Below, in pieces: positions 1 to 8,060 of a stretch of DNA of 23,974 bases. Position numbers and translations under genes: made by a program. Below the pieces are notes generated by a model. The model was given only the letters and a program-made list of their open reading frames with translations. It searched no databases and was not told where the DNA came from. Source of the stretch: Fibrobacter sp. (GTDB lineage: Bacteria; Fibrobacterota; Fibrobacteria; Fibrobacterales; Fibrobacteraceae); the NCBI GenBank assembly GCA_017520105.1, contig JAFWRL010000050.1, positions 1-23,974 of the forward strand, given 5' to 3'. The stretch's first letter is position 1. The number at the start of each line of letters is the position of its first letter.

Positions 1-57
1 TAAAAAGTTTTTCCACCGCAATGTGGCGTTCCCGCACGACGGTCTTTATGAGGTTTC

Positions 58-1806
58 ATGTTCTTAGAAAAAATCAAGTCCCCTGCCGACGTGAAAGCGT
101 TGGACATCAAGAGTCTCGAACAACTTGCTGCCGAAATGCGCGCAGCTCTCATCAAAAAACTTTCACAATGTGGCGGGCATGTGGGGCCGAATCTCGGCTT
201 TGTCGAAGGGACGATTGCGCTCCACTACGTTTTTGATTCTCCGAGGGACAAGATAGTCTATGACGTGAGCCACCAGAGCTACAGCCACAAGATGCTCACG
301 GGCCGCGCCCAGGCGTTCTTGGAAGAATCGCATTACGGCGATGTGACGGGCTATAGCGAACCGACCGAAAGTGAACACGATCATTTTATGGTGGGGCATA
401 CATCCACGTCGGTAAGCCTTGCGCTTGGACTTGCTACTGCTCGCGATGTCTTGCGTGAATCGGGCAATGTGATTGCTGTGATTGGCGATGGTTCCTTGAG
501 CGGTGGCGAAGCGTTTGAAGGTCTTGATAACGCAGGCGAATACGCAACGAACTTTATCGTGGTGGTGAACGACAACGAAATGTCCATTGCCGAAAACCAC
601 GGCGGGCTTTACAAGTCCTTGGCGGACCTCCGCGCGACTGCAGGCAAGTCTGAAAATAATTACTTCAAGTCGCTTGGCTTTAATTACAAGTACCTTGAAC
701 AAGGTAACGATATCGCTTCGCTCGTTGAAATTTTCAAGTCCGTGAAGGATACAACGCGACCGGTTGTTGTGCACATCCATACGCAAAAAGGCTGTGGCTA
801 TTCATATGCCGAACAGAACCGCGAAGGCTGGCATTGGGCGGCTCCGTTCAATATCGAAACGGGCGAAATCAACTGGGGCAGTGGCGAAAATTACAGCGAA
901 ATTCTCGGCCTTTACCTCATGGCGAAAATCAAGAGCGACCCGAAGGTTGTCGTGATTCATTCCGCAGTTCCTGCGGGAATCGGATTCTATGATGCACGCC
1001 GTAAGGAGGCGGGCAAGCAATTTATTGATGTGGGCATTGCCGAAGAACATGCGGTGGCGCTCGCTTCCGGGCTTGCGAAGGGCGGGGCAAAGCCTGTTTA
1101 CAGCACGCATAGCACGTTCATCCAGCGTACATACGACCAGCTTTCGCAGGACTTGTGCGCGAACAATAATCCGGCGACAATTTTGGTGACGATGTCGGGT
1201 GCAGACGGCATGAACGATACGACGCACCTTTGCATTTTCGATATTCCAATGCTTTCGAATATCCCGAATTTAGTTTATCTATGCCCGACATGCGTTGAAG
1301 AATTCAAGACGATGGCGGACTGGGCGATTGACCAGACAGAACATCCGGTGGCAATCCGCATTCCGAATGCCGTGCACCATAGGAGTGATATTTTCGAGAA
1401 GGATTATTCCATTCTCAACAAGTTCAAGGTCGTTCATCGCGGTAGCCGAGTGGCCTTAATTGGTCTTGGCGATTTTTACCAGCGTGCTGCGTCCGTGGCA
1501 CTCGAACTGCGTCGCGAATGCATCGATGCTACACTTGTGAACCCGCGTTATGCAAGCGGTGTCGATAGCGAATTGTTGCACGATCTCTCCAAGACGCACG
1601 ATGTATTCGTGACGCTCGAAAATGGCGTTGTCGAAGGCGGCTTCGGCCAAAAGGTGGCGACGGCTCTTGCCGAGACGAACGCGAAGGTACTTGTACGCGG
1701 GCTTTCCAAGGAATTTTATGACAAGGTAAGCTTTGCTGAACTCTGCGAAAGGAATCTTTTGAATCCGTCGCAGGTCGCAAAAGACGTTGTCGCAGCCCTT
1801 TCGTAA
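58..1806 (+). CDS. 1-deoxy-D-xylulose-5-phosphate synthase-like TPP enzyme (divergent)
   Basis: A 582-aa thiamine-diphosphate enzyme of the DXS/transketolase type, which in the canonical family condenses pyruvate and glyceraldehyde-3-phosphate for the MEP isoprenoid pathway in the cytoplasm. Visible motifs are GGH at residues 39-41, the cofactor motif GDG at 143-145 with NDN at 171-173, DVGIAEEHAV at 324-333 with probable catalytic Glu329, STFIQRTYDQ at about 352-361, and His390. It is shorter than typical DXS (about 620 aa). In a by-eye alignment the family's Asp-Arg pair (E. coli positions 419-420, substrate-phosphate binding) falls on Thr378-Met379. A shorter DXS-like subfamily of this size is known, also in bacteria lacking the MEP pathway, so the substrate is uncertain and no symbol is given. 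The ATG has a weak TGAGG upstream. The next gene starts 34 nt after the stop. Confidence 0.8.
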   Translation: MFLEKIKSPADVKALDIKSLEQLAAEMRAALIKKLSQCGGHVGPNLGFVEGTIALHYVFDSPRDKIVYDVSHQSYSHKMLTGRAQAFLEESHYGDVTGYSEPTESEHDHFMVGHTSTSVSLALGLATARDVLRESGNVIAVIGDGSLSGGEAFEGLDNAGEYATNFIVVVNDNEMSIAENHGGLYKSLADLRATAGKSENNYFKSLGFNYKYLEQGNDIASLVEIFKSVKDTTRPVVVHIHTQKGCGYSYAEQNREGWHWAAPFNIETGEINWGSGENYSEILGLYLMAKIKSDPKVVVIHSAVPAGIGFYDARRKEAGKQFIDVGIAEEHAVALASGLAKGGAKPVYSTHSTFIQRTYDQLSQDLCANNNPATILVTMSGADGMNDTTHLCIFDIPMLSNIPNLVYLCPTCVEEFKTMADWAIDQTEHPVAIRIPNAVHHRSDIFEKDYSILNKFKVVHRGSRVALIGLGDFYQRAASVALELRRECIDATLVNPRYASGVDSELLHDLSKTHDVFVTLENGVVEGGFGQKVATALAETNAKVLVRGLSKEFYDKVSFAELCERNLLNPSQVAKDVVAALS

Positions 1807-1840
1807 AATCATGGGCTTCTGATTTTTGTATTATGTAAGC

Positions 1841-3010
1841 ATGAAGAAATCGAAAATAATCATCATGATTATTCCGCTGGTGTTGCTCTTTATCGCATCG
1901 GCGGTTTATGTTTATTTTGCCAATGCCGAAGCCATGCGGGATGTGCAGTTGGACTGTACTTCGAAGATAGACGTTGACCCGGATATTATTGAAAAATCGC
2001 TGGCGCATGTCCAGACCGACATGGAACTTGGCGAACCCTATAAAGTCTATCCGATTGAGACTAGCCCTGACAGCCATCAGGTGTTCCATTCGACACTCAT
2101 CGAATATCCGTTCAATAGCTCTCCGCGTGCGGATTCGCTGGATAATGTAAGCTTGCGTGGAATTGTTTTATACGTTCATGGTTACAACGATTATTTTTTC
2201 CAAAAGGAATTGGCCGAAAAAGCCGATTCAGCGGGCTTTGCATTCTTCGCTATAGATTTGCACTATTACGGTCGTTCTTACGTGTCGGATGAACCGCGTG
2301 GTGACATGCGCAATGTCAAGGAATACTATGCCGAATTGGATGCGGCTGTAGAACTCAGCAAGAAGATTGCCGTCGATGACTACGAAGAGGCGGAACATAT
2401 TCCATTTGTGATTATAGGACATTCTCTGGGTGGTTTGATTTCTGCACTTTACATGCATGATCGTAGCGACGAATCTTTTACGGCACTTGTTTTAAATAGC
2501 CCGTTCCTGGATATGAATTACAACTGGTTCGTGCGTAAAATCGGATTACCTTTGGCTTCCGATATTGCTTTGTTCATGCCTGAGTTCTCGGTTGGGCCGG
2601 CTGGCGATCCGAATTACACCCACGCATTACTTAAAAGCGGTAAAGGCGAATGGGAATATAACGAAACTGTTAAAACGGACCTCCGTCCAACTCAATATCT
2701 TGGCTGGCTCCGCGCTGTAATGAAAGCACAAAGCCGGGTCCATTCTAAACTGGACATCAAGGCTCCGGTACTTGTCATGCGTAGCGATTGTTCTACTAAA
2801 AGCGATGAATGGAACGATGACTATTTGCGCTGCGACGGGGTCCTGAATGTGGAACAAATCGAAGAATGGGCTCCGAATTTAGGCGAAAACGTGACGACCC
2901 GGACGATTGCTGGAGGTCTTCACGATTTGTACCTTTCACGCAAGGATGTGCGCGATAAAGCTTACCGTGAAACATTCGAATTTATCGACGCCCAGATGAA
3001 CGATGACTAA
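1841..3010 (+). CDS. membrane-anchored or exported alpha/beta hydrolase (serine aminopeptidase S33 / lysophospholipase type)
   Basis: A 389-aa alpha/beta-hydrolase. The N-terminus (MKKSK followed by a hydrophobic stretch to about residue 27) is a signal anchor or uncleaved signal peptide, placing the enzyme in the periplasm or at the membrane. The fold is shown by HG at 113-114 (oxyanion region), the nucleophile elbow GHSLGG at 193-198 with Ser195, a candidate acid near Asp316, and His361 in GGLHDLY close to the C-terminus. Cys317 and Cys331 could form a disulfide in an exported protein. The ATG at 1841 is chosen over an in-frame TTG at 1826 because it puts the basic residues directly before the hydrophobic segment. 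No clear ribosome-binding site is visible. The substrate (lipid ester, acylglycerol or peptide) cannot be told from sequence. Confidence 0.82.
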   Translation: MKKSKIIIMIIPLVLLFIASAVYVYFANAEAMRDVQLDCTSKIDVDPDIIEKSLAHVQTDMELGEPYKVYPIETSPDSHQVFHSTLIEYPFNSSPRADSLDNVSLRGIVLYVHGYNDYFFQKELAEKADSAGFAFFAIDLHYYGRSYVSDEPRGDMRNVKEYYAELDAAVELSKKIAVDDYEEAEHIPFVIIGHSLGGLISALYMHDRSDESFTALVLNSPFLDMNYNWFVRKIGLPLASDIALFMPEFSVGPAGDPNYTHALLKSGKGEWEYNETVKTDLRPTQYLGWLRAVMKAQSRVHSKLDIKAPVLVMRSDCSTKSDEWNDDYLRCDGVLNVEQIEEWAPNLGENVTTRTIAGGLHDLYLSRKDVRDKAYRETFEFIDAQMNDD

Positions 3011-3042
3011 ACTTTTATTTATTATTATTAAAAAAGAATTCC

Positions 3043-3048
3043 AAGGAG
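3043..3048 (+). promoter_or_regulatory. strong ribosome-binding site of the rhodanese gene
   Basis: AAGGAG lies 8 nt before the ATG at 3057. It is one of the few near-consensus Shine-Dalgarno sites in the window and fixes the start, giving a complete lipoprotein signal. Confidence 0.75.
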
Positions 3049-3056
3049 TTTTATAA

Positions 3057-3494
3057 ATGAACAAATTACTGGCTATTTCTTTTTGTGCAATGATGCTTGC
3101 AACCGCCTGCAATTCTTCCGAAGAGCCCAAGCCGCAGGCTGTTGCAAAAAAGGTAGAGGTTGTTCAGCAAGCAGCTACCGTTGTTGAACAGAAAGTAGCT
3201 CCGATTACGACGATTGATTGGACTAAGGCTTTGGAAATGCACAAGGCCGGAGCGGTCCTTATTGACGTCCGTACGCCGGCTGAAGTAGCAAAGGGCATGG
3301 CTTCTGAATCTGCCGTCAACATTCCGCTTCAGGAAATGCCACAACGCTTGAGCGAATTCCCGAAGGACAAAGATTTGTTGATTTATTGCCGCAGTGGCAA
3401 GCGCAGCATGGCAGCATCGAAGTTCCTCGTCGAGAACGGTTACACCCGCGTGTTCAATATCGACGGCGGAATCATGGCCTTGCCGCAGAAGTAA
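3057..3494 (+). CDS. rhodanese-like domain lipoprotein
   Basis: A 145-aa protein with a signal peptide ending in LATAC, so Cys18 is the likely lipidation site. A short Lys/Gln/Val-rich linker follows to about residue 50, then one rhodanese domain. The domain has the LIDVRTPAE motif at about 68-76 and the active-site loop CRSGKRS at 111-117 with catalytic Cys111, ending with the typical NIDGGI at about 134-139. Single-domain rhodaneses transfer sulfane sulfur or reduce persulfides; as a lipoprotein this one would act in the periplasm. It lies 46 nt after the hydrolase gene with its own strong ribosome-binding site. No partner enzyme is evident nearby, so the physiological substrate is unknown. 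Confidence 0.88.
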   Translation: MNKLLAISFCAMMLATACNSSEEPKPQAVAKKVEVVQQAATVVEQKVAPITTIDWTKALEMHKAGAVLIDVRTPAEVAKGMASESAVNIPLQEMPQRLSEFPKDKDLLIYCRSGKRSMAASKFLVENGYTRVFNIDGGIMALPQK

Positions 3495-3501
3495 TTGCTT
3501 T

Positions 3502-3560
3502 CTGGATTCGTCTTCCTGACCCCTTAGGGGAAAGGATCCAGTAAAGTCTTGAAACGTCAT
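3502..3560. repeat. degenerate palindromic intergenic repeat (GGATCCAG family)
   Basis: The gap between the rhodanese gene and ribD has CTGGAT at 3502-3507 and GGATCCAG at 3534-3541 as outer arms, with CCCC-TTA-GGGG as an inner perfect stem at 3520-3530. GTCATTCAGAGCG follows at about 3557-3569. These words resemble the arms of the better preserved element at 13297-13386. It could also end transcription of the rhodanese gene, though no long T-run follows. Confidence 0.5.
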
Positions 3561-3577
3561 TCAGAGCGGATTCTCTT

Positions 3578-4846
3578 ATGACTCCCGAAATCACAAACTA
3601 CATGCAGTACGCCTTGCTGCAATCGTTCTTTGCGATAGGCGAGAGCCGCCCCAATCCGGCGGTAGGAGCTGTCGTTGTCAAAGATGGAATTGTAGTGGGG
3701 AAGGGACGCACGCAGCGCCCCGGAAGCGCTCATGCCGAGGTGATGGCTTTACGCGATGCAGGTGAACTCGCCCGCGGTGCGTCTATTTTTGTGATTTTGG
3801 AGCCGTGCTGCCATTACGGGAGAACGCCGCCTTGCACCAAGGCAATTATCGAAGCAGGAATCCAGAAAGTTTATTTTGCCCATTCCGACCCGAATCCTGT
3901 GGTGCATGGAAAGTCTCGCCAGATTCTCGAAGAGGCCGGCATCGAAGTACATGAAGGTGTAGAAGCCTGCATTTGTGCCAGCGTTGACGAATGTACGGAT
4001 GCCGAATCGCCTACGGGCTGCCGCATTCTTGAATTCCGCTGCAAGTCACTTGAAGACCAGGCGTTACGCGAAGCCGAAGGCCGCTGCGTTTTTGCAGAAG
4101 TCGAACGCTATTTCGAAGCGTATGATTATTTTGTACGCACCAAGCGCACCTTTGTCGAAATCAAGTCCGCCGTTTCGCAGGACGGATTCATGGGCTGCAT
4201 AGATGCGCAAGGATCGCATTTGCCGATTGCAATCACAAAGCAAGGCGCAAATTGCTGGAATCACGAACTCCGTGCGATGAGCGATGCCGTCCTTGTCGGT
4301 GCAGGGACGCTTCTTGCCGACAATCCGAGCTTAAACGTGCGCTATGCCCAGGGAAACAACCCTGTAAAGATTATTTGGGCGGGGCATCACGAATTTAGCG
4401 CCGATGAAATCACGCATCTGGTGGTGTTTTCGTCGAATGAATCCAAGCCGATAGTCTATTCTTGCGTGCGTCAGCCGAATGTTGCTGATTTTATCCTTCT
4501 TCCGCACGAATCGTTTGCTGATAATTGGCGCGAGATGATTGATGATTTGTCTGCCCGCGGGATGCACCGTTTGATGGTGGAGCCGGGTGCAGGTCTAGCA
4601 CACGAACTTTTTAATGGTGTGGCGGGCGCGCAGTCACAAAATGCTCTGGAAAAAGCGCCATCCCTCTGGAACCGCCTTGATTTATGGCGTTCGACCGATT
4701 CTGCAGTCGAAGAAAAACTGGACCAGCTTATCGAACAAGGTGCTATCAAATGCGGCCTTGAATACCCTGAATTGCCTGCAGGCGTTGTAGCCAAGGAATC
4801 CGCTATCATCGGCCCCGACGTGCTGACCGTGTATTATCCAGCTTGA
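3578..4846 (+). CDS. ribD: bifunctional riboflavin deaminase/reductase RibD
   Basis: A 422-aa cytoplasmic enzyme for the second and third steps of riboflavin synthesis from GTP: deamination of the diaminopyrimidine, then reduction of the ribose side chain. The N-terminal cytidine-deaminase-like domain carries HAE at residues 52-54 and EPCCHYGRTPPC at 75-86; His52, Cys77 and Cys86 should bind zinc and Glu54 is the proton shuttle. The C-terminal reductase domain (about 190-420) shows the AVSQDGFMG strand and LVGAGTLLADNPSLNVR. It is longer than usual RibD (about 360-370 aa) because residues 128-180 between the domains form a Cys- and Glu-rich insertion. The late EGG-like motif reads EPGAG. No FMN riboswitch is recognisable upstream. 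It leads a rib cluster but is split from ribE by a FISUMP gene. Confidence 0.92.
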   Translation: MTPEITNYMQYALLQSFFAIGESRPNPAVGAVVVKDGIVVGKGRTQRPGSAHAEVMALRDAGELARGASIFVILEPCCHYGRTPPCTKAIIEAGIQKVYFAHSDPNPVVHGKSRQILEEAGIEVHEGVEACICASVDECTDAESPTGCRILEFRCKSLEDQALREAEGRCVFAEVERYFEAYDYFVRTKRTFVEIKSAVSQDGFMGCIDAQGSHLPIAITKQGANCWNHELRAMSDAVLVGAGTLLADNPSLNVRYAQGNNPVKIIWAGHHEFSADEITHLVVFSSNESKPIVYSCVRQPNVADFILLPHESFADNWREMIDDLSARGMHRLMVEPGAGLAHELFNGVAGAQSQNALEKAPSLWNRLDLWRSTDSAVEEKLDQLIEQGAIKCGLEYPELPAGVVAKESAIIGPDVLTVYYPA

Positions 4847-4874
4847 TTTAACGACTGTTAATTTAATTTTATTT

Positions 4875-4905
4875 GTACGTTTTGCTGACGTCGTACTTTT
4901 TATTT
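4875..4905 (+). terminator. possible weak terminator after ribD
   Basis: GTACG at 4875-4879 and CGTAC at 4892-4896 can pair around a 12-nt loop and are followed by a T-rich run (TTTTTATTTT). The 5-bp stem is weak. It would fit transcription of ribD ending before the FISUMP gene. Confidence 0.25.
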
Positions 4906-4924
4906 TGAAATGAAAAGGAATTTT

Positions 4925-5566
4925 ATGAAATGTATTATTTTCGGTCTTTTGCTGATTTGCTTTGCTTGGGCGGATGGAACCGCTTATAAAACTGTTAGGA
5001 TTGGGAATCAAGTTTGGATGGCCCAAAACCTGAATGAGAAAACGGCTGAAGGCTCATGGTGCTATCGCAATGTAAAAGAGAATTGTGAAAAATACGGAAG
5101 ACTTTATACATGGACGGCTGCCATGAATTTGCCTTTTGATTGCAACAAAAAAAAGTGTACAGAAAAAATAAAGAATCCTCATCAAGGCATTTGCCCCAAA
5201 GGATTTCATGTGCCTACGCAAGATGAGTATTTGCAACTGTATGATTTTGTTGGTGGAATGGAAATAGCTGGGGAAAAACTAAAAACAAGGAATGAATGGC
5301 GCTCACTTTTGTCTAAAAACAAGGGTGTCGATGCATATGGATTTTCTGCGCTCCCTGCAGGCTATCTAAGTTCCGGCAGATTTTATTATATAGATGAAGC
5401 ATCCTATTTTTGGACCTCGCATCAGAAAAGTGACGATGACAATGATAATGCCAAGTACGCTTTGGCTTACTCGCTAGGGGCGGATCGACAAAATGCGTTT
5501 GCTCTATATTATGCAAAAAGAGTTGGAATGAGCTTGCGCTGTGTAGAAGATTCTCCTGATAAATAA
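4925..5566 (+). CDS. FISUMP domain (Fibrobacter succinogenes major paralogous domain) exported protein
   Basis: A 213-aa protein with a cleavable-type signal peptide (MKCIIFGLLLICFAWADG) and one FISUMP domain. Domain marks are TVRIGNQVWMAQNLN near the N-terminus, WCYRN, YGRLYTWTAAM, CPKGFHVPTQDEY, FSALPAGY, FWTS and a terminal SLRCVE. The family is abundant in Fibrobacter, often on exported proteins, and its function is not established. The start at ATG 4925 is preferred to ATG 4910 because AAAAGGAA lies at a suitable distance before it and the signal peptide then begins correctly. Codon use is visibly AT-richer than in the flanking rib genes (many AAA, TTT and ATA codons), and the gene sits between ribD and ribE, so a later insertion or family-expansion event is likely. 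Confidence 0.88.
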   Translation: MKCIIFGLLLICFAWADGTAYKTVRIGNQVWMAQNLNEKTAEGSWCYRNVKENCEKYGRLYTWTAAMNLPFDCNKKKCTEKIKNPHQGICPKGFHVPTQDEYLQLYDFVGGMEIAGEKLKTRNEWRSLLSKNKGVDAYGFSALPAGYLSSGRFYYIDEASYFWTSHQKSDDDNDNAKYALAYSLGADRQNAFALYYAKRVGMSLRCVEDSPDK

Positions 5567-5604
5567 CACATCTATCCCATGTTTATATGCTGGAAACGGC
5601 GTGA

Positions 5605-5738
5605 ATCCGGCAAATGTGATTGATCCGGATGAGAATACCTTATATGGGAATGGGTGAAAAAGGTAATCTTTGGAGTGCATATAGTGCGGCTCAGCCATGC
5701 CAACGCAATACTTGTGTTGGCGCGGCACTCGCCTTTTT
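5605..5738 (+). promoter_or_regulatory. ribE leader with two inverted repeats, possible attenuator
   Basis: The 188-nt gap before ribE holds ATCCGG at 5605-5610 pairing with CCGGAT at 5625-5630, and a short stem GGCG (5719-5722) / CGCC (5730-5733) directly followed by five T residues, ending 16 nt before the ribE ATG. The second element resembles a weak intrinsic terminator. The FMN riboswitch core sequence is not recognisable here. No protein-coding gene is supported in this gap. Confidence 0.3.
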
Positions 5739-5754
5739 CTATATTTGTCCGCGT

Positions 5755-6354
5755 ATGTTTACGGGTATAATTCAAGCAACCGGCGAAATCGTTTCCCTTG
5801 AAAATAGGGGAGACGCGCTTACAATGCGCATGAAGTCGCCAGGATTCTTTAAAAACAGCAAACTAGGCGACAGCATCGCCAATAACGGTGTTTGTCTCTC
5901 GGTCGAAAACTGTACCGATGACGAAGCGACGTTCTGTCTCATGCACCAGACCGTCGTGAATACGTCTTTTAAGCAGGCAAAAGTCGGGGATCTCGTGAAT
6001 CTCGAGTATCCTTGCCGTGCCGATAGCTTTATGGGCGGTCATTTTGTGATGGGGCATGTCGATTGCACTACCGAAGTTTTGCGCGTTACCCCGCGCGAAA
6101 CGGGTGTCGAAGTTGATTTGGCGCTTCCGGCGGACTTGCGCCGCTATGACATTCGCCGTGGTTCCATTTCCTTGAACGGCATTAGCTTGACTGTTGCCGA
6201 AAAAGGGGAGGATTTCATCCGCGTTTGCATTATTCCCGAAACGCTTGCCCGCACGAATCTCAGGAACTGGGTGAGCGGCACCGTTGTAAATGTCGAAGTC
6301 GATATGCTCGGCAAATATATTGAAAACTATCTAAAGGAACGTGACCTTGCTTAA
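5755..6354 (+). CDS. ribE: riboflavin synthase alpha chain
   Basis: A 199-aa enzyme that dismutates two 6,7-dimethyl-8-ribityllumazine molecules to riboflavin plus a pyrimidine, the last step of the pathway. The start is fixed by the family's hallmark MFTGII at the ATG at 5755; the longer open frame upstream adds non-homologous residues. Two lumazine-binding repeats are visible. The first has [23 protein letters not shown] and [11 protein letters not shown]; the second has [23 protein letters not shown] and [17 protein letters not shown]. Length matches the family. Its 3' end overlaps ribBA by 14 nt (8 nt if the TTG start of ribBA is used), so the two are probably translationally coupled. No clear Shine-Dalgarno site precedes the ATG. 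Confidence 0.95.
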   Translation: MFTGIIQATGEIVSLENRGDALTMRMKSPGFFKNSKLGDSIANNGVCLSVENCTDDEATFCLMHQTVVNTSFKQAKVGDLVNLEYPCRADSFMGGHFVMGHVDCTTEVLRVTPRETGVEVDLALPADLRRYDIRRGSISLNGISLTVAEKGEDFIRVCIIPETLARTNLRNWVSGTVVNVEVDMLGKYIENYLKERDLA

Positions 6355-7588
6355 TACGATTGAAGAGGCCATTGAAGATTTCAGGAACGGAAAGTTCTTG
6401 GTTGTGGTCGATGACGAAGACCGTGAAAATGAAGGCGATTTCATTATCGCCGCCGAAAAGATTACTCCCGAAAAAGTGAATTTTATGCTTCACGAGGGGC
6501 GAGGCGTACTTTGCTGTCCGCTCCCGATCAAGCGTTGCCGTGAATTGAATTTGACTCGCCAGACAGCCGAAAACACGTCCATGCTCGGGACTCCGTTCAC
6601 TGTTATGGTCGATAAACTCGAAGGTTGCACCACGGGCGTTTCAGCCCACGACCGTGCGGCAACCATCCAGGCGCTTGCCGATCCGAATTCCAAGCCTTCG
6701 GACTTTGGCCGTCCGGGTCACATTTCTCCGCTTTATGCACAAGAAGAAGGCGTTCTCCGTCGTGCAGGTCACACCGAAGCCGCAGTCGATCTTGCCAAAC
6801 TCGCTGGACTTCAGCCGGCTGCCGCGTTGATTGAAATCATGAACGACGACGGTACGATGGCCCGTATGCCGCAGCTTCAGGAAGTCGCGAAAAAGTTTAA
6901 CCTCAAGATTATTTCCATCAAGGATTTGATTGATTACCGTCTGAGAACGGAAAAACTCGTGCAGCGCGTGGCCGCACCGCATGTTTCGACCAAGTATGGT
7001 GACTTTACCGCTTATGCATACAAGAGTTCGACTGACGGTGTTGAACATGTGGCTTGGGTTGCCGGCAATCCGGACTTCAGTAAGCCGGTTTATGTGCGCG
7101 TCCACAGCGAATGCCTTACAGGCGATATTTTTGGAAGTCTCCGTTGCGATTGCGGTGACCAGTTGCAAGCTGCGATGAAATTCATCGGCGAACATGGAGG
7201 TGTGCTCCTTTACATGCGCGGTCAAGAGGGCCGAGGCATTGGGCTCTGCAACAAGCTCCGCGCCTATGAACTGCAAGAAAAAGGCATGGACACGGTCGAG
7301 GCGAATTTGCACCTCGGGTTCAAGTCCGACTTACGCCAGTACGGCACAGGTGCCCAAATTTTGGCAGACCTCGGTGTGAAGGAAATGCGACTCCTCACGA
7401 ACAACCCGAGCAAGATTTCTGGCATTTCCGCTTACGGACTCAAGATTGTGGAACGCGTGCCGATAGAAATCAAGCCCAACAACATCAACCGTTTTTACCT
7501 GCGCACCAAAAAAGAAAAGATGGGCCACGAGCTCCATCTCGACAACGCAGATCACGGTGCAGCCGAAGTTTTAGACGAAGGAAAATAA
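6341..7588 (+). CDS. ribBA: bifunctional DHBP synthase / GTP cyclohydrolase II RibBA
   Basis: A 415-aa fusion that feeds both arms of riboflavin synthesis. The N-terminal 3,4-dihydroxy-2-butanone-4-phosphate synthase domain (about 1-205) has [10 protein letters not shown] at 24-33, [12 protein letters not shown], and [14 protein letters not shown]. The C-terminal GTP cyclohydrolase II domain (about 215-400) has [20 protein letters not shown] with zinc ligands Cys258, Cys269 and Cys271, [10 protein letters not shown], and [10 protein letters not shown]. Two starts are possible. GTG 6341 lies only 2 nt after AAGGA (6334-6338). TTG 6347 is 8 nt after it and gives MLNTIEEA, which matches the family N-terminus better. 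Either start overlaps ribE. It is followed by ribH after a single nucleotide. Confidence 0.95.
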   Translation: MTLLNTIEEAIEDFRNGKFLVVVDDEDRENEGDFIIAAEKITPEKVNFMLHEGRGVLCCPLPIKRCRELNLTRQTAENTSMLGTPFTVMVDKLEGCTTGVSAHDRAATIQALADPNSKPSDFGRPGHISPLYAQEEGVLRRAGHTEAAVDLAKLAGLQPAAALIEIMNDDGTMARMPQLQEVAKKFNLKIISIKDLIDYRLRTEKLVQRVAAPHVSTKYGDFTAYAYKSSTDGVEHVAWVAGNPDFSKPVYVRVHSECLTGDIFGSLRCDCGDQLQAAMKFIGEHGGVLLYMRGQEGRGIGLCNKLRAYELQEKGMDTVEANLHLGFKSDLRQYGTGAQILADLGVKEMRLLTNNPSKISGISAYGLKIVERVPIEIKPNNINRFYLRTKKEKMGHELHLDNADHGAAEVLDEGK

Positions 7589-7589
7589 G

Positions 7590-8057
7590 ATGAAAGAATT
7601 CAAAAATTCCCTCAATGGTTCCAAGATGAAGGTGGCAATTGCCGTTGCCCGTTTTAACGAAGTGGTGACCGACCGCCTCCTCGAAGGTGCAGTCCGTGAA
7701 CTCGAAACGCTCGGCGTCGCCTCGGATGATATCGCCGTTGCCCATGTGCCGGGCGCATTTGAACTGCCGGGTATTTGCCGACGACTAGTGAATTCCGGCA
7801 AGTACGATGCCGTGATTGCCCTCGGTGCCGTTATCCGTGGAGAAACGGGACACTACGACGTGGTGGTGAATTCTTCGACGGGTGGTATTGCTGCTCTTGC
7901 TGCCGAAGGCAAGATTCCAGTGATTCTCGGAATCCTCACGACGGATACGGTTGATCAGGCGATGAACCGCGCTGGTCTCAAGGCTGGTAACCTCGGTTGT
8001 AACTGGGCGAGGACCGCAGTTGAAATGGTTAATCTTTACAAACAAGTTGGAAAGTAA
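7590..8057 (+). CDS. ribH: 6,7-dimethyl-8-ribityllumazine synthase
   Basis: A 155-aa enzyme that condenses the RibD product with the RibB product into lumazine, the substrate of RibE. In this family it forms pentamers or icosahedral 60-mers. Motifs present are VARFNEVVTDRLLEGA near the N-terminus, HVPGAFELP, LGAVIRGETGHYD with the catalytic His, and LGILTTDTVDQAMNRA. The start follows the ribBA stop by one base and has AAGGA at 7578-7582, 7 nt upstream. The gene stands 3 nt before nusB, a common ribH-nusB pairing. Confidence 0.96.
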   Translation: MKEFKNSLNGSKMKVAIAVARFNEVVTDRLLEGAVRELETLGVASDDIAVAHVPGAFELPGICRRLVNSGKYDAVIALGAVIRGETGHYDVVVNSSTGGIAALAAEGKIPVILGILTTDTVDQAMNRAGLKAGNLGCNWARTAVEMVNLYKQVGK

Positions 8058-8060
8058 TTT

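Noticed and set aside
3495..3577. FMN riboswitch before ribD (also sought at 5567-5754)
   Set aside because: The conserved RFN core words could not be found; what is visible is an intergenic palindrome and simple hairpins.
5620..5754. 45-residue N-terminal extension of ribE, or a small gene
   Set aside because: Riboflavin synthases begin MFTGI at 5755; the upstream residues match nothing and run through a terminator-like hairpin.
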